The notes beneath the pieces are model-generated. The model was not told where the DNA came from. It ran no database searches and saw nothing but the letters and a program-made list of their open reading frames with translations. Made by a program: the position numbers and the translations under genes. Shown in pieces: positions 1 through 12,639 of a stretch of 64,000 bases of DNA. The stretch spans positions 89,554 through 153,553 of the forward strand of contig NAOQ01000076.1 of NCBI GenBank assembly GCA_002751075.1, written 5' to 3'. Within the stretch, counting starts at the first letter, position 1. Each line of letters opens with the position of its first letter. The DNA comes from Ichthyophonus hoferi (taxonomy: Eukaryota > Opisthokonta > Ichthyosporea > Ichthyophonida > Ichthyophonidae).

Positions 1-157
1 ACCTGCTTTCCTACTTCAAATGATATCTTTTAATAGTTTAAATTATGTAAATTATGGTGAAGGAAAATTGAAAAATCAACTGCCTGCCGCTGTCATTATA
101 TGTAAACCTTTATGTATTATGCAGCACAGGAAACTAACTACATTTTGTTATTGTCAG

Positions 158-3100
158 GTTGGCCTCACAGCTGTCGAAAGTTATGGTTTAAGCAGTCACG
201 GAACCAGAAGTCTAGCAGGAACTACTGCCTTACACGTAAAATTGGAAGAAACTATAGCCAACTTTGTTGGAAAGGTGAGTAAAGGAATGTAATTGGACAC
301 ATTGTCCTATAGTATCTCTTCCAAGTGCGTTGCAGTTAGGATTTGAGGATTGTCACATTATCGATATACTAACTAATAATACCTAGCGATAATATAAGTG
401 CATATATCTTTATATAATAGAAAGGCTACTAGATATATATATACAGTAAAACCAATATAATTATACATAATACATGATTTAAAATGTGTAAATATATTGC
501 AATTAAACTACAATTAGAAGGGAATGTGAGTTTGGTAGCAATTTGGAAAAAAAAAATGTCAATAATGGGCATAATTTTATTTTTTATCATTTAATAACCA
601 CACTCAAATCTTTTTTCTATTGGTTCAGTTGTATCTATTTTCTACTTTTTTCTTTTACTTACACGTCTTTCCCATATCTTATTATTACCTTTTCTTCATA
701 TATAGGAAAGTGCGTTGAGTTTTAGCACAGCCTATCTAGCCAATATTGGCGTTATCCCCGCTCTTTGCCGTCAACAAGATTTTATTCTACTTGACCATAA
801 GGCACATAGGAGTCTTGTAGATGGATGCACACTGTCAAGGGCTACTATTTTCAAGGTAAACCAGTTGTTTACCATACTTTTTATGTATACATTAACCCAG
901 TCACTTATGTTTTTCCTTTTCTTTTATTTCTTCCCATTTTCCTTTCTCTTTTTCCTTTGTATTTTTTTTTTTTTTTTTTCAATTTAAATTTTTTAAAAAG
1001 GTTTTTTGGGACAAAGGTAATACGACTTTCTTGGCCCATTTTTATCTCGATTATTTCACAAATATATTTCATACCATACTACATTATATATGAATATATG
1101 CCAATGCATATAGTATATGTCTATTTAGTCGTTTTTCTATCATGCATTCATAAAAATACACACATGTACCTATCACCTAATTTAATTTTCTCACCTCTGC
1201 TCCATTTTGCGGTTTATTATTATCTCTTCCACACATTTTGTCATCAATTTATTTTTATATCTTACGCTTTTATTTATTCTGTAGCTAATCATACACACAT
1301 TCTTTTCCAAAAATTCCCCTTTCTCTGGCACATTCTATTTTCATCATTCTACACCTTAGTTTAAACACAGTAATTTAGCACATTGTACTGAGCAATTAGC
1401 AGGCGTACGCAAAGCAATAGCTCAGCAAGCAAAAACTGGTGCTCCACAAGGTAAAATATACCTCGTGTCAGACACCGTATTTAGTATGGACGGCGACATC
1501 TTCCCGTTGCCTAGCTTTCATAAGTGAGTATGAATTTGTGAGCCAGTATTGCCTGCTTGAATAGAATATATTGGAAGTAAATGGAAATATGTTGCATACA
1601 GGAAGCGTAGTTGGATATTGAAATGTTCAGAAAAATGGCTAAGCAAAACCGTTATATTCTATTATATATACAAATGGTGTCAAAGTTGCCAATTTAGTGC
1701 TCAGTTTTATAATTTTATTAATTTTAAGGATTTTTGACATGGAATTAAATTATGACGCGTATGTGCTGATGGGATAACGTATATTCTGGCCGTCCATTGG
1801 TTTGGGCCACACACTCAGTGGTCAATATATATATGCGTGTGTTTGTGTGTTTACGTGTGTTTGGATGTACATACGTACTGTAGGTTATACATTACCATAC
1901 GTCATGTCTGGGAGTTTTTATTTTAGTCCATGCCCTAGTTTTAAGCCACATGTCTCAATGGGTTATCCATAACAATTAAACAAACAAACATCTTAAAAAC
2001 AATTTACAATAAATTAACTAAATAAAGATATATGTTGTGGCACTGTGGTTAATAAATATGATTATGATATGGCTGTGTTTTTCTCTCTCAATGCTTTGTT
2101 ACTTTCCATTATACCCCTTTTAATTACACTCGTATTTATATTTTCTGACCTGATCTTTCACCAATCAGGTTCTGTAAGACCAACAACATCACTTTAATAT
2201 TGGATGAGGCCCATGGCCTGGGTGTGATTGGTAAAACAGGTACGCAATATGATTGGACCAAACTCTTTCAAATAAGTCATTTATTCACTTGTACTATCTC
2301 AGCCCCATCCAATTATACGAATGGTATTAGTTTATTGGAATGCTTTGTAATATATTGATTCAAAAGTATCTGTAATCTTGACCACTGATACTTGTCATAT
2401 TTTGATTCATAAAACACATCGCCATTCCAACCAATCGTTCATTTTTTATTTATATTTAAACCAATTATAATGCCTGCAGGAAGGGGAATTGAGGAGCACT
2501 TCGATATGCCAGGTGCTGTAGATGTGCTTACTGGCACCCTGGGAAAATCTATACCTGCTATTGGTGGGTTCTGTGCCGGCTCAAAAAAGGTGCGATAAAC
2601 TTATTGTTATTGCGTGTATCTGTTGGCTAGAACGATTTCTTATTTATCTATTTTTATTTTTTATGAGTATTAGTGACCTAATATGTACAATAATAGAGAA
2701 ATGACCTATTAAACCTGCGTAGTAATGATTCATATTAAGATTAATGACTATATATTACACTAGGTATACAGTTTGATCCTAATTCAGTCTTAATGCATTA
2801 CACATTTTTAAGAAATGTCTAAGCCAACCACTTTGCGGTTGAGACAGGGCTTATGGGTTTGTTTGCACTATAGTTCGCCACCTGACATGCGTCATTCGCA
2901 GGGTGATGATTTAGGATAAAGACAGAATAGGTTTAGTCTATGTTTTACTGTTTCATCTGTGTTACAATTGTACGAAGTAGAATTATATTGGGGCAGAAAA
3001 CAGATCGAAATATTATTTGCCAAGGCGGTAATGTTGGGTATGATGTATGTTAATATTAACTGAGAGTGAATGAGACATCCAATGTGCATGATGAAGTAAA

Positions 3101-5091
3101 GCAACAAACATGCCCCCTGACACCTCTCCAATCACACAGATGATGCGTTACATTCAAATGTATGGTAATCCCTGTGTCTTTTCAAGGTATGTATGTGTTT
3201 GATAAGATATGAGATAAAGATCATTTTGTAAAACTCATATCACTAGAATTCATTCACAATGCTATTTATCTATTTGCTTTAATTTCCACTTCGTTAATTA
3301 TACTTAGCCCTTTACATATTATCTATCCAATCCAGGAATGTGACATAGAGCCATTGACCAATACCAATATGTTCTTTTACTAATATAGAGAGCTGTATGC
3401 TAACCTCTCTCTCTACAGCCCTCTCCCCCCATTCTACTGTGCCGTGGCTCAAAAGACGTTTGAAATTCTCATGGAAGAAACCCAGCACGTGGAACGATTG
3501 CATAGAAATGCAAAATATTTTATTGAGAAATTGAAGGTTTGTCTTTTTTGCAATTGGCTGTCTGTTTATATTTGATATATTTATAGACTGTGTTATTGAG
3601 CTTTGCACTCATCGTGTGCTATTCATCCCATCTGCAGTATTTGATTGATTGTAAAAACGAATTGGTGTATATTTTTTTCCAACTTTTTTCATCAACATAG
3701 GCCTGTAATTGTTTTTCTCCCTCCCATAAACGGACGTCAGTAATCTGATGGCATTGCCATTTATAAGAATATATACCAATTTGTACATATTTTGTTGGTT
3801 CAATACACGTGAATATGTATGTATGTGTGTTAAATTGTGCATCTATATATAATAATCAAACTATTACCATACAGGCTGAAGGCTACAATGTTGGTACCAC
3901 TGAGACAGCTGTCGTACCTTTGATTCTGTGTGATATGGAAAAAGGTAAACCTTACCCCATCTTTTAAAAACATTTCCATAAGCACACTTATGTTAAAGTA
4001 TACTCATATATGTATATTAAAAAATATGGATTTGCTAATACTTACAGAATACGTATGTGTTGTACATATCGTCATTTATTCCTCAATTTATACTTGTGCG
4101 TAACTTTTTTTGATATATAATATTGGTGTAGTTGAAGGTAAGACTTGTAACTTCTTCATTATATACGGCCTTTCTATAAATTCAATAATTCGTAGTTTTG
4201 TTAGCAAATGAATGACAGGTCATAAAATTTTGGGGTGTATTCAAACAAACAAGTCCGTCAGTCAGGGTCAAAGCAAGCAAGAAAAATAGCAGTGGAAAGG
4301 GGTATTAAAACAACCCTTTTCATATAACATGACATATTTAATTCAAGTTTACTGATTCCCTCCTGCCCCTGTCATTAGTGGTTACGCTTTACCGTGAACT
4401 ACTTAAACGTGGATATTGGGTAGCCTGCGTCATCCCACCTGCAGGTAATTGAGTCTATTCTTTTTGCAAAACATAATTATTATTTTGCACCTTTAACATG
4501 ACTTGGACACCCAGTCTGTACTCTCCCTTTGTGGCTATTTACTTGACCCCCACTATCCCATTTCAATTGTTATTTCTGTTTTTCTACCACATGTACCTTT
4601 GTTATCAAAGAAGGAAATAGCATGATTTACATAACAATCTCTATTGACTACCCGCTTATCCGCCTTTATAGCTCTTTTATAATGATTAGCATGTGAATAG
4701 ATACACATGTAAACACAAATGTGACCAATATATTTATTACAATGCACCACAATATGTAGCCAGCCATACGCATGCGCTTGCAAACAATCGAATTCCTCAG
4801 GCTAAAGCTTTGTGTCCTAAAAGATAATACATGTGAAATGACGCAATAATAGCAGTCGATCAAAATTCTTACATTATAATTATGGCCTCCTATTGGGTAA
4901 ACTTTAATACTCGACGTAATAATCGATTTGATTCTCCAATGCTTCCCCCTTTCCCATCTAACCACTCAATAATCTCCACAGTGTCAATAACTACCTCCCG
5001 TCTGAGGCTGATTCCTCATAGTGGGCTCGAATTAGAAGATTTAGATAAGTTCATTGATGTCCTTAAGGAAGTGTTAGCAGAAATGGCATAA
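158..5091 (+). CDS. Alpha-oxoamine synthase family PLP enzyme (SPT/AONS/KBL-like), 3' part of the gene
   Basis: Pyridoxal-phosphate enzyme of the family that condenses an amino acid with an acyl-CoA (serine palmitoyltransferase, 8-amino-7-oxononanoate synthase, glycine C-acetyltransferase). The N-terminus lies off the left edge. Ten exons join in phase to 340 residues: 158-274, 706-855, 1360-1523, 2169-2239, 2480-2589, 3140-3186, 3419-3536, 3875-3944, 4379-4444, 4982-5091. Family signatures are visible in order: a glycine-rich GTRSLAGTTALH segment, DHKAHRSL (substrate/PLP-stacking His), LDEAHGLGVIG (PLP-ring Asp), and TGTLGKSIPAIGGF, whose Lys (codon 2545-2547) is the Schiff-base residue. The C-terminal SRLRLIPHSG matches the family's late LR(L/I)xPxxxH region. 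The retained lysine argues against an SPTLC1-type inactive subunit. The substrate cannot be assigned from sequence reading alone. An AATAAA follows the stop. Confidence 0.9.
2690..2962. repeat. Interspersed repeat family B, copy 1 (in an intron of the oxoamine synthase)
   Basis: This stretch aligns by eye with 58165-58440. Both contain a gccacctgacat-cgtcatt core followed by a segment ending in ataaagacag, and both end in a TTTTACTGTTTCA-type tail. The copies are diverged but colinear over about 270 bases. No coding capacity or terminal inverted repeats were recognised, so it is probably a non-autonomous element. Confidence 0.7.
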
Positions 5092-5118
5092 TTGAACTAT
5101 AGAAGATATAGTGACTAT

Positions 5119-5124
5119 AATAAA
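5119..5124 (+). terminator. Polyadenylation signal AATAAA of the oxoamine synthase gene
   Basis: A canonical AATAAA lies 28 bases after the stop codon. AT-rich sequence with a further AATAAA-like run near 5250 follows. It is the most likely 3' end signal for the gene. Confidence 0.55.
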
Positions 5125-5694
5125 ACAATGTCTACGCCGTTTCTAGTTTTCTGGCTTAGATGAATGAAGGAAGTTGGTGCAGTATCTACTTATTTATCTA
5201 TTTTGATTAGATCGTTCTTATAGCATGTAATATGTGCTAAAACATTTTAAAATAAAAAATTAGAAAAAAAAAGAAGAGAATTCCGATCCTTTCTGTTACA
5301 ACGGGTTAGACAACTTGGCATCAGATCTGTAAAAGTAAACGTAAACACAAATATTAGATTGTTATTAAGCATCTTGCTTGATCTTTTTGTACTCCAGACT
5401 TATAGCCGAAATAAAAAGAATAAACCAAGGCTTATAACCCAGGCCAATAAAATGTGAAATGGTACCTACATACCGATTAGAGTGGTATTGTATAAGGCTG
5501 CTTAACTAGACCATCTTTAACACAATTTATGATTAGAGTAATATGGACATTAAATTTCATACAACATTCAATGTAATTTGATTCATAATAAAATAATTAT
5601 GAAGCGGAATATGTACCAACTAATTAAGCCAATCTTTATTGCTGTACAGTTCATCAATCCTCTATATTCAGCTCATTTTTCATGTATGAAAATG

Positions 5695-7435
5695 TTGCGA
5701 ATAATAAGTGGAGACACAAGCATTCATGTGACCTATATTCGTTTTAGACTGGAAGAGAATACCGAATTAAGGTGGGGGTTAACGTGTCCCCTTGCATGTA
5801 CGGAGTACAGATATGCTAAAACATGTTTTTATTATTAAACAAGTCCTCCTGACTTGTCTTCGGGTAGGATGCCTATGCAATGTGCTATCTGGACCCAAAA
5901 TTTAGGATCTGAAATGGTTTATTATATAGTTGCAGGATCTCTATCATTTGCCGGTTCAATTTTAAAACGTTTTTAAGACCAGAGCTAAACCCATTTAGTA
6001 TTATCTCTTTTCATAGAACACATCCCGGATTCTGACCTGGTTCACGCCCGACAATTTGGAGTTACTTCACACAAGCGTTTACAATCCAAATCTGAGCCCG
6101 TCATCACTTCTTCAAAAGAAGGCCCAATATTCTCTCGATTATGAATAGCATCATACTCACCATTGTTGGTCTTTTCTAAGATTGCCTGGTTTCCTGCATG
6201 CTGAAACCCATAAATTTCACCCAAATCGAAGCGTTTGCCGGTGAAAAGTACACTGCGCTCTATCTCATGCAGGTTTAAGAGAGTTGGAGGTATTTTCCTA
6301 TGATTGTTGACTACAAAGTCACACAGACTGCGGTCCTCTGGATTAATGCTCAGATTTGGCAACTGCATATCTCAGAATATGTAGGGATAGTTACCAGTTG
6401 GTTTAATGTAGGCATTGCTGCAAGCAAGTTGCAACACGTATATCTCCAGCCCAACAATCACTAGACTCCGAAATGTATTCTTTCACTATCTCCATCATCT
6501 TAACCATGGTTGCATGTGAGATGATTATACCCACGCCGCCTTGCTTAAAGTACGGAACAAAACATTACTGTGTCACAACCATTATATGACATCATGTATC
6601 CAAGTGAGAGTTCATCGCTGCTGTCATAACGGCTTAGCATATAAAAAAGATTATCAAGGTACATATAGATATCATCGTCAACCCTAATATTTCACTTGGC
6701 GTCAGGGTAGGCCTTATTAAGCTCTCGGAATCCCGGAAGGTTCTTGTGCGTATCATCCTTCCACCCTTCTATTTTGTGAAGACCACGTCGACTTTGATTC
6801 TTCTTTTCATACTTATTCTCATATATTTTAGCTGCCTCGCTCTTCCTCATAATTTTCTTGGCAATGGGAATTACAACAACTGTATTAATGCCATCAGTTG
6901 TAAAATCGACATCTACAATGAAGATATGGTTGGGTATGTGGTCAAACCAAGCCTTTCGTACTGCAAATAATTGATCGCCAGTAACAGCTATACCCGTTTT
7001 CATAGCAAATGCTACTCTGTCCTTTAGAAATGGTTCTTCTACTTGTTAACTATATGGGATCTCAAATACAAACATTTCTGACCTTTCAGTTACAGAGGCA
7101 AAATCTGCATCTATAACACAACATCAAAATGAGTATGATAGTATTTACTAGTAGTGCCAGCTTTCAATTACTGTAAAATAGTGTATTTAAACGTTAAAAC
7201 ACCACAAGGGGAAACACCATATGGGCTTCATACTTAAAGGTTTTTAAAGGCATTAACCTCTTCAAAAGGAAACACAATAATAAGCTAAATTCACAATACA
7301 ATCCTGCAGTATATTAATTGAGGGTATTTAGGACAGCATAGAATATACACCGTCCTATATACTTGGATTGCCGTTTATCACCAATTGATGGTACTAAATA
7401 TTTTTCCAGGCTACATTTGTATTAAAAATTACTAC
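5695..7435. repeat. Interspersed repeat family A, copy 1, split by a 1.4 kb insertion
   Basis: Bases 5695-5961 match copy 3 (47985-48240) nearly colinearly: gagaca-agcattc, gacctatattcgttt, gagtacag, ggatgcct, tatagttgca. The match stops at ggttcaatttt and resumes at 7361 with cttggattgccgttt and tttttccaggctacat, which follow directly in copy 3. The bases from 5962 to 7360 are therefore an insertion, and they contain the glycosyltransferase remnant. Confidence 0.7.
6020..7120 (-). pseudogene. Broken fringe-like (Galactosyl_T/DUF604-type) glycosyltransferase, without visible introns
   Basis: Reading the minus strand gives a recognisable beta-1,3-glycosyltransferase of the fringe class. It has an N-terminal KTGIAVTGDQLFAVRKAW segment, a DDD metal-binding motif in NIRVDDDIYMYLDN (about 6640-6690), a QGGVGIIISHATM glycine-rich acceptor segment (about 6490-6550) and DIRVATCLQQC (about 6410-6440). 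An in-frame TGA at 6692-6694 precedes the DDD motif where an aromatic residue is usual. The frame changes between the DDD and GGVG segments near 6545-6560, and another stop lies near 6403. It is contiguous, unlike the intron-rich genes around it, and lies inside repeat A copy 1. It could be a retrocopy or a captured gene fragment. No poly(A) tract is seen at its 3' side. Confidence 0.75.
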
Positions 7436-7714
7436 TAATATTAAATGTTTATATTTATATTAGGAAATACTTAAATTAATTAAGCATTCCTTTTTTAACA
7501 CCCACCTTTGGCCTTGGTAGATTATTTTACCTAGGGTATAGAAATTTGAAAAAAAAATATGAAAAGAACCTTAAAATGGCGACTACTTAGCTGTAGGCTT
7601 GTCAGTCACTAAATGAACTATATAATTCCTGATGACATTCCGAAGTGACTGTGGCATGACACCCAAAGTTAAAATACAAAAGGCAATTCACCAAACTATA
7701 TGTTAAATGTTCCT

Positions 7715-7766
7715 GCTTGCTCTGGCTCTGGCTCTAGCTTTGGTTCTAGCTCTAGCTCTGTTGTAG
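7715..7766. repeat. Degenerate (GGCTCT)n/(AGCTCT)n hexamer microsatellite
   Basis: About eight hexamer units of the form GCTCTG or GCTCTA run head to tail. This is the most GC-rich simple repeat in the left third of the window. Confidence 0.8.
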
Positions 7767-7964
7767 GCTCCGGTGTCTGGTGTCTAGATGATGAGGTGAT
7801 ATGTGGGTGTTATCCAGTTGACACATAGAGGTCAGTGGATGGATGTAGGGTTAAGATAAAGTGTTTTTGGCATTTGTGGATCGTTGACCTAATAGAATTA
7901 CCGGGTTTTATTATCATAATAACGACAAGCTATTTAAGCTTTTGCTACTGCCATGTTTGGAATA

Positions 7965-8905
7965 GTAAGTAGAGATTAGAGCGTTTCTGTGACCTATATT
8001 TGTTTAGAAGGAAAGAGAATACCAGATTTAGAACCGTTTTAATGTGTCCCTTTGCATACACAGAGTACAGATAAGCTAAAATATATTTTTCATTATTAAA
8101 TAAGTCAGTAGGACTTATGAGGAACCTGAGATCTCAGTTTGGCTAAAAAGTTGTTTCTGTGATTTGGAAACTTGCGCCTGAACGCGGGTATAGACGTCAC
8201 TGATGACTAGTTTACCAGCTGAGTCTTTAAACCATCTTTCTATACGAGATACCTTACGAGTGGTTTAGTCTATGTTGCTATTAGGTTCCGAATATGGGGA
8301 TTTTCTGATAGCTACTTCTAAATATAATAATATGTATGAGCTGTTCATTTGGTATAATAAGCCAAAGTGTTGACAAAGTAGAAAATAATAATTAATTGTT
8401 TACTTTTTTGTCAAGGATAGAGTGTTTAAAATAATTAGTTATAACTACAAAAATAACAACATATCTAATGTTGTTCTAAGAAAAATTTATTCTAGTAAGT
8501 AATATTTTATCAATATTAATATATACAGTTATTTTCAGGTAGGTACTCTAAAAATAATATATTAGACAAGCAATAAGAAAGAATGTTTAAAGATCAAAAC
8601 GGAACTAGTGGTTCGTTTAAGTTTCCAAAATAACCAAAGCCAGCGTCATGCACTTGCTTTTACACCGGATTGCTTTTCATTATTTCAAGTCGAGATTGAT
8701 AATCGATTTCCAGTCAGAATCAATTACATACTAAAGTTGGTTTTTATTATCGCACCAAGAATGTTGTCGATGCCGCGATCTTATAACTTGTAGAAACAAA
8801 TGGTTGCATGCCAAAACATTATCTGAGCTGGCCTATTGTATAGTTGCAGGATTTTTGCTATTAATTGGTTCAGTTTTGATTGATTATCTTGAATTGCCTT
8901 GAGTA
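7965..8905. repeat. Interspersed repeat family A, copy 2, also interrupted
   Basis: Bases 7965-8130 match copies 1 and 3 (gacctatatttgttt, cacagagtacag, ttattaaataagtcag). The family match then stops and resumes at about 8800-8905 (acattatctg, tagttgcaggattttt, ggttcagttttgat, cttgaattgcc). About 670 bases of unrelated sequence lie between. The 61-codon open frame at 8608-8793 within it has no recognisable homology. Confidence 0.6.
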
Positions 8906-11900
8906 AAATATGTATAATGCTTATCATGTACTTTGATCTGACGGAGACACTTGACTAGTATGTCAGGTCAGCGCGCAATACCACTCAGTATTTCACTTAT
9001 CCACGCATATCAAACACCAAAATAATTGACTTATGTTAATTGTAAAACATTTAATAATAATAAAATTAGCAATATCACATTTTAGGCTTTCCCATATAAC
9101 CCAAATTCACCAACATGAATATTTACGCAGACTACATTATTTGATATATCTGATCAATAATAAAAATAGGCTAATTGGTAATTATGTTTATGTCTACCGT
9201 ATCTTTGACCGCAACTCGGCACTCTCATTGTCATATAATCTCCACATACTTGTAATAACAGGCCAAATATGCCAACCATTATATTCGGTATTATTACTAT
9301 ATACTAAGCGATTAATATCAACTTGGAAAATCAGTACAATGGTACTGATCCACCTGTAACACTGGTCTAGACAACTACACACATTTCAATGTACCAATGT
9401 GATGTTATTGTATACAGGATTTAATTCTAGTCATCTCAAACAAAATGTATCAGAGATTCAATATATAGCTTTCAAAAAAAATACATTTTTAACTAGTTAG
9501 AAATCAAATTTTCTCTACACCAATCTTAATATTTTTTAGCAAGAAATCAATCAGGATTTTTATTCTTGGATTAATGTGGTGTTTAATAGGCAATAGGCAC
9601 TGGCTATGGAAACAAACAGTTTTAATATAAATAGCAATAATAAAGGTATCGTTACAGTTTACATTAAGGTTGTATTCATTAACATGCATGACTCTGTATA
9701 ACATTCATGTGATTCTGCATATCTTTTTAGGAAAAACATGTCAAAAAAAGTCTAAGTAGTTGTAAAAATTATCTTTTTTACATAAGATGATTAGTTTCTG
9801 AATTGTGGGCACAAGTTGAACTTATAATATATATATTTATTCACGCAAAAGACTAAGTATGTAAGAAAATTAAAATATTGATAATGTACAAGAAAAAATG
9901 AGGGAAGTGGTTTGTTACTAACCTTTAAGTTTTTAAATTGCATCGAAATGGGCTCTCACAGAAACCTGAAATGCGTGTATGACTGTCTCTAAACTAACTA
10001 TTCGTGGACTAAAAAACTATATGTTCCTGTTTTCCGTCTACAATCAAATATAAGAGAAGGAGTAAACTAATATTTCTATTAACGTATGTTCGGAAACAGA
10101 GACATAAAGTTCAATTTCATTGCTATAGAACAGTTTATAAAAAACACACATAACCCCTTAACAATTGGTGTTGAGAATGAAAAGCTCAATGTATGGCGTA
10201 TATAAAGGATATATGGTTACAGATATATATAATATTCCCATGAACATCAGAAACCTTGACTATTAGGGGTGGTTGTGTGGTAGAGGTTTCAATTTCAACT
10301 AGTGTATGTTTTCATAGTTCCTGTATTTCAAAAAAGCCACATTCAAGCTATTTGTAGGCATTTAGTGTAGTAACTGTTCCCATATATTTAGTCATAAATA
10401 AAATAATGTATAAATATATTCTGATAATAAAGTTTTTCCTTCCAATGCGATCTGAACTAGGTAACCGTAGGCCTATTGCAATGGTGATGATTGTTTATTA
10501 ATTTTTTAAGCAAGGCTTCTCACTCGCTTCCCATTGGCAAGTCATATAGATTGCTAAACAATATCAAGTATCAGCCAATAGTTAGATTTTGCTATATCCG
10601 AATCTTCGATCCAGCTCGAATGCCATTTCCAAATTCATTAATTAATTGAGGTCTAGGAGGTTTAACTGATTGACTCTAGGGGGTCTTTGGTTGTAATTAG
10701 AGTGTAGTGTTGTTGTGGGAATTAGAGAAGCGCAATATAGTATTATCCAATAATTTATTTATATATAAATAAGATTGGCCTGTTTTAATAACATATTTGG
10801 GTGAAGACAAAAAATGGGTTGACGTATTGTCGAATACGATTGCGGCCTTTTTAAAATAAGCGACTTATTTAGTCGGAAGTGTGGAGGCAGGCAAAATGAA
10901 AATTTAAGGAGTGAGCCACCTTTACTTACATTGACAAATAATTTAACCGGAAATATCTCAAATAATTTAGCACGCTCTGCTTCTAATTGGCCTATTTTAA
11001 TCGCAGTTTGTTATTTACCGTGCTCTTATCCCGTGAGCAAGATAAAATTTTGTTTAGATCATACTTTTATTTACCGCGCTCTTACCGCGCTCTGATCCGC
11101 ATTTCCGATTCATTTATTTACAAATACCGAATGAGCGCTTTTATTCACTCAACTGGACCCGTTTATTCAATATTGCTGAGCACAAATCACTGCATGCTTT
11201 CATGTATTCACACATGGTGTAATGTTCTCCCTCTCCTACTGGTTTCTCTACTACCCCATGATCTATTCTAGTACTCGTGTACTCGTGTCAAATTTAGATC
11301 AGAAAACTACAATATTATATATATATATAAAAGGACATAAAGCAAATAACATTACCAATATTTAAAATTAAGACCCCTATCATATTGGTTACGAATGATA
11401 TAATATGGCACCAAATTCCCAGCTCCTAAAGTAAACCGTGCGGTTTACACATACATTAAGAATTTGATTCTTGCTATAACATCCAGAATGACATTAATTT
11501 GACCCTTTATGATGGAGCCCAAGTTTAAGTTAGCATTTGGCTAGAATAAAGTCATAATGGCTACTGCTTGTTCTCAAGCCTCAATCACGTGTAAGCATGC
11601 GAACCCCAGAAGCATATGTTATTAAGCCTAATAATAGCTTATTTGGCCTACTATCTAATATATTAGCCAAACTATATAGTATCCTTACTCCAGAATTAAG
11701 TGATAATTATATGCAAAATAATAGTATTAGAAAGTGATTGCGGGTATAGGATTGGCCAGGGAGATTACTTTACGTTGGGAATATGAAAATCCGACTAGAG
11801 TAAAATCAAGAAACTAGTTATGATGTGTATTTAGTTGGCTTTGAGGCAATATGCCAGCTGGGCCGTACTCCAGTAGTAGATTATAGAAACAATTCAATAA

Positions 11901-12055
11901 ACCAAATAAATATAAATAAAATATAACAAGATATGTATAGAGAAAGAGAAGTATTCATAACAATCGAGCAATTTTCAGTTGGATGAAAGGATGCTCTAAT
12001 GCACTTTAGACCAACAAACAGAAGCACCAATGCTACCCTTAAATATGCGTCATTC

Positions 12056-12060
<5 letters not shown>
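8906..12060. other. AT-rich intergenic stretch, no gene recognised
   Basis: Short open frames occur (for example 9033-9359 and 10987-11271), but they lack splice context, homology or compositional contrast. Scattered CCAAT/ATTGG pentamers and short A/T runs are present. I see nothing else I can support. Confidence 0.6.
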
Positions 12061-12088
<28 letters not shown>

Positions 12089-12418
12089 NNNNNNNNNNNN
12101 NNNNNNNNNNNNNNNNNNNNNNNNNNNNNNNNNNNNNNNNNNNNNNNNNNNNNNNNNNNNNNNNNNNNNNNNNNNNNNNNNNNNNNNNNNNNNNNNNNNN
12201 NNNNNNNNNNNNNNNNNNNNNNNNNNNNNNNNNNNNNNNNNNNNNNNNNNNNNNNNNNNNNNNNNNNNNNNNNNNNNNNNNNNNNNNNNNNNNNNNNNNN
12301 NNNNNNNNNNNNNNNNNNNNNNNNNNNNNNNNNNNNNNNNNNNNNNNNNNNNNNNNNNNNNNNNNNNNNNNNNNNNNNNNNNNNNNNNNNNNNNNCAAAA
12401 AAAAAAAAAAAAAAAAAA
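12057..12418. other. Assembly gap (307 N) flanked by poly(A)
   Basis: N runs from 12089 to 12395. About 32 A lie to the left and about 22 A to the right. The gap sits inside a homopolymer, which probably caused the break. Open frames crossing it are artefacts. Confidence 0.95.
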
Positions 12419-12519
12419 GATAAGGAATAAAAGAAAAATAGGTAGGTGCCACTGAGTAATCAATCAGTCACTTAACTTTAGAATACCTGCCGGTAATTGT
12501 TGATTTCTTTGTTTTGACA

Positions 12520-12625
12520 TCATTTAAGTACACTGCTACAACTCGACTTTTTTCTACCCATCTATTTGCTGCAATAATATACATCATTACAAGGTCATTC
12601 GTTTTGCACTCACCACAATGATGAA
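12520..12625. repeat. Interspersed repeat family C, copy 1
   Basis: About 95 bases align with 40200-40302. Shared blocks are actgctacaactc, tatttgctgcaataatata and cactc-ttacaatga. The flanks are not related by eye, so this is a short dispersed repeat of unknown type. Confidence 0.6.
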
Positions 12626-12639
12626 ATACCATTTATAGT

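Noticed and set aside
11999-12463. Open frames of 137-143 codons on both strands
   Set aside because: They run through the N gap and flanking poly(A); artefacts.
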